Assembly: GCA_965112735.1 (NCBI GenBank)
Contig: OZ218950.1
Coordinates: 3,286,001 to 3,350,000, forward strand
Origin: Phaeosaccion multiseriatum
Taxonomy: Eukaryota; Ochrophyta, other classes
Length of the DNA: 64,000 bases
Direction of reading: 5' to 3'
A program made the position numbers and the translations under genes. Under the pieces are notes generated by a model that saw only the letters and a list, made by a program, of their open reading frames with translations, was not told where the DNA came from and ran no database searches. Position 1 is the first letter of the stretch; each line of letters begins with the position of its first letter. Shown here piece after piece: positions 21,204 through 29,862 of this stretch.

Positions 21204-23256
21204 TCAATTGTTACCCACATTGTTCGCATCTGCGTTGATGCACTGCAAAGGAGTGTCCCCCAGGTGGTCCTTCTCTCGCGGCCTGCTGCCCTCGGCCATC
21301 AGTAGGTAGACCTTCGTCGACGGGAGGGGCAAGAGAGCAAGGGCTATTGGAACACGCAGATAGAGACAGGCAGCTCGCTCGGGCCGGGAGCAGCATTTTT
21401 TTCTTCCACTTCTAAGAAAATACTAGTTTTATAACCGCTCATTACAAGTCGCCCCTTTCGAAGCAAAGGCGCATGCAAGACAGATTTACCCCCTTAGGGA
21501 CAGGAGGCCTTACCACGTCCAAGTGGCCCATCACCACAGCAATGTGCAGCGGCCCCCAGCCGTTGATGCGCTCCTTCTCATTGACAAACTCCTCCCCGAG
21601 CAAGGCGACTTTCTCCTTCCCCTCATCCCCATCGTCGTCGTCTCCTGCCTCCGCCTCCAAATAGCGTCGATGCTGAAGAAACAATGGTGGAGGGGGAAGG
21701 CGGGGGGCATATTGGGGCCAGCAGCATGCCGCGGAAAGACAGTGTGTTCAGCTGTTCCCCTTTCTCTTTCTCGCTCTTTCTTGAACCCTCCATCCCATAC
21801 TTTCATGACTCCTCCATCCCTCCCGTCCATCTATAGCCGTGCGCTCTCCTGCCCTGTCGCCCTTCAGCTCGTCCGCACCCATCAACGAAGGCCTCGCCCT
21901 CCATCCCTCCCTCGCTCCCTCTCTTACCTCTCTCAGGACGAGGGCTACGCAATCAAGGTCACCCTTGGAGGTGCTCCAGTGCAGGGCCCCCCAGCCGTGC
22001 TCGTCCGTTGACTGAAGCACTTGCTCCCCGTGCCGGCGAAGGAACCCGGCCACTGCGTACACATTGTTCTTCATCACGTGCTTGCGAAAGACGCTGGAGG
22101 TGGGGGTGAGAGCAGAGCCCAGTGAGGGAGGGAGGGAGGAGGAGGAGAAGAAACAGGAGGGAGCAAGGTCGTCGTGGGAGGACGAGGTGTGAGGAGGACG
22201 GGTGCTTCGCGTGATCGCAATCCGCACTTTCGAGCTCACCTCCCATCACACTCGATTCGTGAAAAGGACACCGAGACTCTCTCCTCTGCTCCCCCCCCCC
22301 CCCCCGTTTCTCCCTCTCTCTCCATCCGACCGTCGTCTCACCTGATCGGCTCGGCAGCAGCTTCTTCTTCTCCTTCTGCTTCGCCGTCCCCCCTGTTGCT
22401 TTTGTCCCGGTCGTAGCGAGAGAGGTCCACCCTTGGTCGCCTCCTCGCTCGCAGCGCTCGGACCCTCTTCCTCTCCTTCTCGTTTCCCTCTTTCTTCAGC
22501 CTCCTCCTTCGCTCTTCCTCGCTCTCCTCTTCATCGCTCGCCTCCGAGAAGTGCACTTGCCTGGACGGGGCTTGCGCTTCCTTCACTGCCTGATGGAGAA
22601 TGCCCTCCACCGCTTCCGCCGACGCCAAAGGACCTGTAGACTCCGCCGCGTCCTGTGTGGAGTCAGAGGGATGGTCCCAGTACAAGAATTAGCTCTCCTT
22701 TTTATTTCTTTGTTCTTACTTCGTAGTACTATACTTGCAACCAACCTGAAGAATATCTGCAGTCTCCTCCTTCACCTCCGAGGCTGCATCGTGTAAGGCA
22801 CAAGATAACAAGGGCTAGTGAGGTACACGGGACTTACGCACAAACGAGCTATCGGACCGGAGTGTATCAAAATTCCATACCTGCTGTGATCAAATCTCTC
22901 TCAACTGCTTGAGCGGCTTCATCCCCCGCCTCTTGCAGCGTCTCCAAAGCGTCCTCCTGCTGAGCGGCAGCCGCTTGCCTAAGGGCATGCCCTGTCCCTC
23001 TTGCAGCTGCCGGCTCTTCTTCTTCTTCCATCTGGACGTCAGCTGCCACGCCCGCCAGGACGTCAGCCACGGCAGCAGCATTCCCTCTTTTCTTTTTCTT
23101 TCCATTGAAACTGGCCGCAGCTGCTGCCGCCAAGCCTCTTGCTCCTGCTTCTGCCGCGGCTTCTGAGGAATGCTCTACATCTTCCTCCTCCTCCTCCTCC
23201 TCCTCCTCCTGTTGAGCAACGGCTTCTGCTGCTGCTGCCAATCCACCAAGAGCCAT
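21204..23256 (-). CDS. Ankyrin-repeat protein with acidic/Ala-rich N-terminus
   Basis: Complement join of 21204-21311, 21514-21672, 21928-22093, 22342-22652, 22746-22783 and 22881-23256; 385 residues, every junction in phase. The N-terminal third is Ala/Glu/Gln-rich with a Glu run and a basic KKKKR patch. A charged middle follows (SEEERRRRLKKEGNEKERKR), which may serve as a nuclear signal or coiled coil. The C-terminal half holds ankyrin repeats: HGWGALHWSTSKGDLDCVALVL, then INGWGPLHIAVVMGHLDV, then DHLGDTPLQCINADANN, separated by an acidic loop. Ankyrin repeats mediate protein binding; no catalytic domain is attached. The start ATG at 23256 is the first Met in the frame; a non-ATG or spliced upstream beginning cannot be excluded. 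An alternative 3-prime end is noted separately at 20796-21045. Confidence 0.75.
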
Positions 23257-23376
23257 TTCAACCTCCCCAACCAATACCTCCAACGACTGCTCAAGCAGGG
23301 GTGCTTAGGCCTGGGCCATTGACTTTGTCCTGAGTAAGCTCGATTTCACGATACAAAAAGGGAAAGTGATAACCCT

Positions 23377-23812
23377 ATGATGAAGAGACCACGGAGCGCG
23401 CTGAAGGAGGAGCAGAGGAGGAGGCCTGTCGGGGTGGCAGCGGCTCTTCTTTGGTGCTACCTTCACAAACTTGCTGATGCTTGGGTTGGCCCAGCGAACT
23501 GGGGCTGCACGTCTCAAGAGGGCATGCACCTGCGCCGCAGCGGCAGCGTTGTCACCTCGGGCACTTTCGATTCTCGCGGTGAAGCTGATAGGAGGAGTCT
23601 TCGCCGAAACAGCAGCGGACAGAGTGGGGGCAACCGCAGACAAAGGTCGTCATCGCACGCCAGAGTAGGGGGGGAAACGGAGGCACTCGGAGTTGGAGGA
23701 ACGGTTGGTGGCCCGGCCAGACGTAGGTTCCTCGGATCAAGTGGGTCGCGGTTAGGGGTGCAGAGGGTAGGAACGATGGCCGTAGTACCCGCAGCAGCAG
23801 CAGAATCAGTAG

Positions 23813-23849
<37 letters not shown>

Positions 23850-26073
23850 TGCAGCAGCAGAAGTAGAGGTGATATCGGAAGAGGAGAGTGGCAAACTCTC
23901 GACGTCAACGGACCCGACGTCAACGGACCGCGCTGCACTTCTGATCCCACCACCGCGGGCTCTCGTATCGTTAAAAAAAAAGTGGCAGTGGCAGGACGAG
24001 CTAGAGGGGTACTCAAGACCGGGAGATGGAGCTGTGCGCCAGTATCTCGACACGGCCCTCAGCTCCCTCAGCAAGGAAGAGCTAGGGACTATGGGTGCCC
24101 ATCTGCACGGCAGCCAATTAGGGGTGGGGGCAGACTCGTGGTACTCCGTGGACGAGGCGCAAGTTCCGTCTGCGCTCTACTTGGAGCAGGTGCTGTTTTT
24201 CAAAACGCTTGGGCTTGGCCGTGCTGCAATCAGGGCAGTCTTGATCGTGCGATGTAAGCGCCTTTTCAGTGAGACGCCCGAATACCTGCGCAATCTGATG
24301 GGCCAGTTGGAGAACTATGTCAAGCTCACGCACCCGCAGATTGCTCAGCTGATGCTCCGGGACGCACGCCTGCTCTGCAGCAGCACCGACTCCATTGGCG
24401 ACGGCGATGGTGATGATAAGGGCAAAGTTTTTACCGTCCAGAGCCTGCAGCGGCTGAGGAGCAGCATCGGTCTGTCGAACGCCCAACTCTCGCGCCTCAT
24501 TTTGACGCTCCCCATCTTAAAGGCGCTGGCCGAGGACATGACCAGCACGGAGGTGAAGCCAAATCGGAAGAAGGTTCGCGACTTGCTGCAGCTGACCGTG
24601 CAAGAGGCGCTGGAGATGGAGCTCATGTATCCAGCCATGTTCAGCTTTCATGTGGATAAGTACCTCGTGCCCAAGCTGCAGTGGCTTCAGGACGTTATGC
24701 AGATTGACCGCAAACAGCTCAAAAAGGTCATCCGGCGAACGCCCTGCTTGACGGGTCTCTCCATCGAGAAGAACTTGCACCCTACCATGGAGGCCTTGAA
24801 GAAGGAGCTACGCTTGACCAACCTCGAGCTGGTCCGCATCATCCGACATGAGCCGGAAATACTCAATATGAGCTGGGACAACAATGTGCGCCCGAAGATC
24901 AAGTGGCTTCGCGACAGGCTCACTCTCACCGAGGCAGAGCTGCGCCGAATGGTGTCGATGTTCCCCAGTCTGTTGGTGTACAACGTGGAGACTAACATGA
25001 CGCGTAAAGTGGACTACCTGAGCATCGACCTCGGGCTCACACAAAAGTACGTCAAAAGGACCTTCAAGAGCTTCCCGGCCGTGTTTGGGTATTCCATCTT
25101 GGAGAATATGGAGCCCAAGCTGTGGTACCTGCAGCTGCGCCTCGGCTTCGAGTCTCGGGAGCAGACCATTCGGAGAACAGTCGTGACTCAGCCCGCGCTG
25201 TGGGGGCTCTCGCGGGCCAACATCGAGGCTAAGCTCTCTTTCTACGAGGAGGAGATGGGCGCGTCGCTGGAGCAGCTGCGCAGGTGCGTGAGTGTGTGCG
25301 GTGTGGTGTGGCGTGGTGTGGTTTTAAGGGGGAGGGGGGGGCGGGGTGTGGAGGCGTGGGCGACGTGCCTACGTTGTGCGCACTCTATTGCTTCGGGAAG
25401 GGGCAGGATAGGGCGGGCGGTTTCAGTTTTTTCTTTTATCTTTCTGAACTATTCTTCGTGCGGCGAAGTGCAAGGAGCTTTGCGCTTGCCGCTGTCACCA
25501 CCTTTCTTTCCATCATTCTCTCTTTGTCATCACCGCGCCCGCCAAGTGCATGCCTTCCTTCCGCTTCCTCATCTGCCTCTTCCCTCTGCCCCACCCTCCC
25601 CCGTTCTTTCCCTGCCTGCTCCCTCCGCTCCCTTCAGAACGATGACGGCCATGAGCACGAGTGTGGAACAGAGGCTACGCCCACGCGTGGCTTGCATGCG
25701 GCATGCCGGCATCACTCCCACCTACGTGCCCCATCGGAGCGTTGTCGCCAAGCTCACAGACAAGGCCTTCGACGAGTGGATGGTGGAGAACGAGGGGGTC
25801 AACCCGCGCCTGACGTATATGGAGTACCTCACGGTCTTTCTCGGGATGGAGCATGGCGAGGCATGTCGAGAGATGAGCGCCTACCCGCGGAGGTGGCCCT
25901 TCCTCGCGAGGAACGAGGGCGAGTGCGCGGCCTCCTTGGCCGACGGGAGGGACACGGGGAAGGAGGACGGCGGCGGTAGCGAGAAGACCAGGACACGGGT
26001 GGCTCATCGCCTGCTGCAGCCAGACGTGCCGTTGGATGACATCACCACGTGGTGGGAGAAGATCAGTACTTAG
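23377..26073 (+). CDS. mTERF-domain protein, upstream copy
   Basis: Join of 23377-25283 and 25638-26073 (donor CAG/gtgcgt, acceptor ttcag), 780 residues. A basic N-terminus is followed by a hydrophobic stretch ending LADAWVGP, which could be the signal part of a bipartite plastid leader, then a Ser/Arg/Ala-rich transit-like region with a polyalanine run. From about residue 300 onward there are tandem mTERF repeats with Pro-Lys at the repeat joint (for example VRPKIKWLRDRLTLTEAELRR). The C-terminus SVEQRLRPR...WPFLARN is shared with the adjacent downstream gene. mTERF proteins are helical solenoids that bind nucleic acid in mitochondria or chloroplasts and control transcription termination, splicing or ribosome assembly. 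The long intron retains an open frame, so unspliced reading is possible but non-homologous. Confidence 0.87.
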
Positions 26074-26302
26074 CAATCCTTTTGTAGTATATATAATATG
26101 TATGTATGTATAAGCTGGAGAGTAACAGCAGTAACTCAGAGAAGAAGGAAAGAGAGAAAGGAGGGGGGTATAAGCCAACAACCCCGGGGGGAATTTGACT
26201 TTAAGCTTGTCCGGCCCCTGCTCCCCTCCTCCTCCCCTCAACCGATCCTCAACCTCTCCCTCTTCTCTCCAGCGAGCAAAATGCCACAGTGAGCGGAGGA
26301 GT

Positions 26303-29128
26303 ATGAAAGTAGGAAGCATACTTGCTGTGTTAAGCTTCCTTCACAGTAGTGACCGAAACCACACGCGGGGTAGGCAATATGGGGTACGGGGGGTCGAGGG
26401 CTGGGCGACACAGCCCTCAGCCGCAGCAGCACCAGGGGAAGGAATCCGGAGGAGAGCAGGGTTTAGGAGACCGCGCTCTCCAGGCCGGCAGCAGCAGGGG
26501 GAGGAGGAGTGTCACCATGGGCAGCGACTCTTCGCCAGACAGCAGTACAATCGCCTTTCGTACATGGCCTCTGAATATGAGGACGAGCCGGAGGTGTTGG
26601 AGATGACACCCAAGGTGGAGTGGCTCAGAGACAAGCTCAACCTGAGCGAGCATGAAGTCTCCAAGATTTTCATCTACCACCCTCAGATATCGGCGCTGAG
26701 TATTGAGACCACCGTGGCTCCCAAGCTGTTGTGGTTGGAGGAGAAACTGGGTTTGACTCCAGAGCAGCTGTCGAGGATGGTGGTGCGGCTACCGCAGATT
26801 TTGGATTATAGCATCGAAAAGAACATGGCGCCCAAGATGGTCTGGATGGAGAATGATCTGGGGCTTAGTAAGGCCCAGGTGGCCAAGGTGCTGCGATCTC
26901 GGCCTGCCATTCTGTCGTGTAGCGTGGAGGAGAACCTCGAGCCCAAGGTGGAGTTTTTTCGGCGGGAGCTGGGCATTTCACCCGAGCAGCTGATCAAGAT
27001 GGTGACCAAGGAGCCTGCCCTGCTGTCATATAGTCTGCAGGACAATATCTCGCCCAAGGTGGCGTGGCTGGTCCGCGAGCTGCGGATGAGTAAGGCGGAG
27101 GTGGCCAAGGTGGTGTCCACGTGCCCCGAAGTCCTTCGCTGCAGCATTCAGGACACCATGGCCCCCAAAGTGCTGTGGCTGTTGCGAAATCTGGGGCTGA
27201 CGCGCCAGCAGGTGGCCAAAATGTTGGTGAAAGTGCCCTCCATCTTGGCCTACAGCATCTCCGACAACCTCCACCCCAAGCTGGTGTGGCTCAAGGACGA
27301 ACTGGGCTTGTCCCCTGCCGCCCTCGTCAAGATGGTGCGCACGCTGCCCAATATCCTCTGCTACAGCATCTCCGACAATATGCAGCCGAAGCTGGACTGG
27401 CTCAACACAGAGCTGGGCCTCAACCCTCAGCAGGTGTCGAAGATGGTGGTACGCTATCCCAACATTTTTGCCTACAGTATTGAAGAGAACATGCAGCCCA
27501 AGCTCGACTGGATGGAGAATGAGCTCGGCATTAAGCCGGAGAGAGTCGCGAAAATGGTCACGGCGTTCCCCTCGATTTTCAGCTATAGCATTGAAAGGAA
27601 CATGAAGCCCAAAGTGGAGTGGATGGAGGACAAGCTGGGCCTCACCCGAGAGCAAGTGGTGGCGATTTTGATTCACAACCCCAACATTTTCATTTACAGT
27701 GAGGAGGACAACCTCGACCCCAAGATGGAGTGGATGAGAGACCACTTGTGCCTCAGCACGGAGCAGGTGTCCCGCATCATGACGCAAAACCCCAAAGTAC
27801 TGGGCTTGAGCATCACCACCAACCTGCAGCCCAAGATGGACTTTTTCCAGACCACCTTCGGGATGGACTCTCTGCAGGAGGCGGCGCAGCTCACAGTGGC
27901 CAAGATCCCTGCCATGTGGTCGCTGTCGTTTGTCAACATCCAGGAAAAGCTCGACTTTTACGCCAAGGAGCTGGGGGCGGACACCCCGGAGAAGCTACGG
28001 ATGGTCATCCCTACCATGTCGGCAAGTGTGGAGCAGCGCTTGCGACCCCGTGCTGCCGCAGTGCGAGCGGCCGGCATCACGCTGTCTATGGAGCATCTCA
28101 CGCTTGTGTCCAACTATCCTGCGCCCAGATTTGAGACGTGGTTGGTGAAGCACGGGAACGGTCGGAGGCTGCCATACGTGGAGTACCTCACCAGTTACGC
28201 AGAGCCGCGTCTCAATGCGGAGGCGGCGGCAGCAGCGATGCTCAAATTCCCGGACAGGTGGCCTTTCTTGGCGAGGGAAGGGGAGGTTCGGGCAAAGGCA
28301 AAGGTAAAAAAGGCGAAGGCGAAGGTCAAGACCAAGGCAAAGGCAAAGGCCAAGCCCAAGGCCAGGGCCAAGGTCAAGGCGAGTATTAGTATGGGTAGTG
28401 GCAGAGGCAGTGGGGACGATGCTTTAGAGGGGACTGCTGCCAGCCTTAGCAGTAGCAGCGCCAGCATCAGCACCGGCACCACCACCACCACCACCACCAC
28501 CAGGAAGGTAAAGGCAGGGAAGAAGAAGGTGCAAGAGAGTTTGGCGTGTTTGGCGGCGGCCGCTGTGGTTGGGGCGGCCACCGCACCGAATGAAGAGGGG
28601 GCGGACCTCGCTTTGCCAGAGGCGACCGCCATTGCTGAGGCGACAACTTGCTTGGTGGCAAGGAGAACAGCGGCAGCGGCAGCAGCAGCAGCAGCAGAGG
28701 CTGCAGCAGAGGGAGGAGGGGCGGCAGCGGCAGTTACAGGAGGGGCAAGAGCGGGATCTGCGGCAGTGGTGTTGGGGGCGGAAGGGGCAAAGAAGGTACC
28801 TGCGAAGAAGCCGCGGAAGGCCCAAGTCAAGGCGGTTGGGGCGAAGAAGCTTGCTGTGAAGAAGGTCACCGTAAAAAAGCCGAGAAAGGCGCCCAAGAAG
28901 AAGACAGCATTAGAAACAACAGCGGCAGCAGCAGTAGCAGGAGCAACAGCAGCACCAGCAGGGGATGTAGTGCCGGTGAAGAAGGTCACGAGATCGGCCA
29001 AGCCTGCGGCCAAGCCCCGCGCGAGGAAGCAGCAGCCCCTGGCCACGAAGAAGGAGAAGAAGGCAGCGGTTCGGCCGAGGAAGAAGAGCCCAGTGGCAAT
29101 GGTGGCGTCAGCGGAGGCGGAAGCGTGA
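26303..29128 (+). CDS. mTERF-domain protein with histone-H1-like tail, downstream copy
   Basis: Single exon, 941 residues from the ATG at 26303 (MKVGSILAVLSFLHSS, a short hydrophobic leader). About eleven consecutive 37-residue mTERF repeats follow from about residue 95, consensus PKxxWLxxxLGLxxEQVxKM plus PxILxYSIExNM, unusually regular for the family. The C-terminal module (SVEQRLRPRAAAVRAAGIT ... FPDRWPFLARE) matches the upstream neighbour, showing tandem duplication. After this comes a low-complexity tail of about 290 residues: KAKAKVK repeats, Thr/Ser runs, long Ala runs, then AKKPRKAQVKA and VKKPRKAPKKK motifs like linker histone H1 tails. Such a tail would bind nucleic acid nonspecifically; I know of no standard mTERF with it. 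Only 229 bp separate it from the upstream gene. Confidence 0.88.
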   Translation: MKVGSILAVLSFLHSSDRNHTRGRQYGVRGVEGWATQPSAAAAPGEGIRRRAGFRRPRSPGRQQQGEEECHHGQRLFARQQYNRLSYMASEYEDEPEVLEMTPKVEWLRDKLNLSEHEVSKIFIYHPQISALSIETTVAPKLLWLEEKLGLTPEQLSRMVVRLPQILDYSIEKNMAPKMVWMENDLGLSKAQVAKVLRSRPAILSCSVEENLEPKVEFFRRELGISPEQLIKMVTKEPALLSYSLQDNISPKVAWLVRELRMSKAEVAKVVSTCPEVLRCSIQDTMAPKVLWLLRNLGLTRQQVAKMLVKVPSILAYSISDNLHPKLVWLKDELGLSPAALVKMVRTLPNILCYSISDNMQPKLDWLNTELGLNPQQVSKMVVRYPNIFAYSIEENMQPKLDWMENELGIKPERVAKMVTAFPSIFSYSIERNMKPKVEWMEDKLGLTREQVVAILIHNPNIFIYSEEDNLDPKMEWMRDHLCLSTEQVSRIMTQNPKVLGLSITTNLQPKMDFFQTTFGMDSLQEAAQLTVAKIPAMWSLSFVNIQEKLDFYAKELGADTPEKLRMVIPTMSASVEQRLRPRAAAVRAAGITLSMEHLTLVSNYPAPRFETWLVKHGNGRRLPYVEYLTSYAEPRLNAEAAAAAMLKFPDRWPFLAREGEVRAKAKVKKAKAKVKTKAKAKAKPKARAKVKASISMGSGRGSGDDALEGTAASLSSSSASISTGTTTTTTTTRKVKAGKKKVQESLACLAAAAVVGAATAPNEEGADLALPEATAIAEATTCLVARRTAAAAAAAAAEAAAEGGGAAAAVTGGARAGSAAVVLGAEGAKKVPAKKPRKAQVKAVGAKKLAVKKVTVKKPRKAPKKKTALETTAAAAVAGATAAPAGDVVPVKKVTRSAKPAAKPRARKQQPLATKKEKKAAVRPRKKSPVAMVASAEAEA

Positions 29129-29313
29129 GGGCAGCACTCACTCACGCACGCACGCACTCACTCACTCACTTGGAGGGCCTCCGGTCTGAGTTGCGATTGC
29201 GTTGGCGCTCCCCCCAGGAGGGTCTGCTGCCTTTAGAAGTCCTGCTGTGCCTTGGCCCACAGGCACGTGTGTGTATATATATACATAGTTTTAGCTTCAT
29301 TTTTTAATTTCAT
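29129..29313. other. 3-prime flank of the second mTERF gene
   Basis: A short CACG/ACTC repeat directly follows the stop, then a TATATATA segment at about 29273-29282 and an AT-rich end abutting the transposon terminus. No coding potential. Confidence 0.6.
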
Positions 29314-29341
29314 TTAAGAGTAAAACCTGGATGAACGGACA
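29314..29341 (+). repeat. Left terminal inverted repeat of the recombinase element
   Basis: It begins TTAAGAGTAAAACCTGGATG and ends CGGACA. It pairs with 33403-33430, differing at two adjacent bases (AA versus GG). A further CGGTTTTGC-like block just inside is also shared in inverted orientation. Confidence 0.85.
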
Positions 29342-29538
29342 GCTAATCGGTTTTGCTGCTAACTCTGAAGGATACAGGTTGTTTGAGGTTCCGATGGCTT
29401 TATTGTGCCTCCCTTACCTATGGCTACTCTGGACGCTGAGCAGAAATTCACACGCACCTCTGGAAAGTGGAAAAAGGGGGGGGGGGGGGCGAGGGGGGGG
29501 CCATTTTCCCAGCGGACAGACACCCAATTCCCTTACGT

Positions 29539-29600
29539 GCCGTACTTATGTAAGGATGTGACGTACTTACGTAAGTATGCGACGCACTTACGTAAGCTTC
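29539..29600. repeat. Three 21-bp tandem units, each with a palindromic CTTACGTAAG core
   Basis: The units are 29539-29559, 29560-29580 and 29581-29600, each containing ACTTACGTAAG (ACTTATGTAAG in the first). Repeated palindromes at a fixed 21-bp (two helical turns) spacing in a subterminal region look like protein-binding sites. A 19-bp direct repeat (AAGTGGGTATTTTTAGTAC) follows at 29658-29676 and 29690-29708. Confidence 0.8.
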
Positions 29601-29631
29601 TAAAAGTAATATCTATTGATGACCGGTTTTG

Positions 29632-29650
29632 GTGGGGCGAGATGCCCCAC
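29632..29650. repeat. GTGGGGC hairpin, left subterminal
   Basis: GTGGGGC, a 5-nt spacer, then GCCCCAC. The same arms with a 4-nt spacer occur at 33169-33186 near the other end of the element, making this a candidate recombinase site pair. Confidence 0.7.
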
Positions 29651-29862
29651 TCGGTGAAAGTGGGTATTTTTAGTACCCAATTTTTTTAAAAGTGGGTATT
29701 TTTAGTACAGTACCCAATATGGACCAGTAGCGCCCCTTCCCCCCCCCCTCCTTTTTTTGTGTGTGTGTCTGCCCCTGCTACAGGGGAAAATATACTACGC
29801 TATGATATGACGATATAATGGTATTACCACGATAACAATGGTATTCATATTTACAGACACAC

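Noticed and set aside
25284-25637. Open frame continuing through the mTERF intron
   Set aside because: It has no mTERF similarity, and splice sites on both sides restore the conserved SVEQRLRPR block in phase.
28195-29157. Antisense Ala/Phe/Val-rich open frame opposite the mTERF tail
   Set aside because: It mirrors the alanine and lysine codon runs on the coding strand and has no start or splice context of its own.
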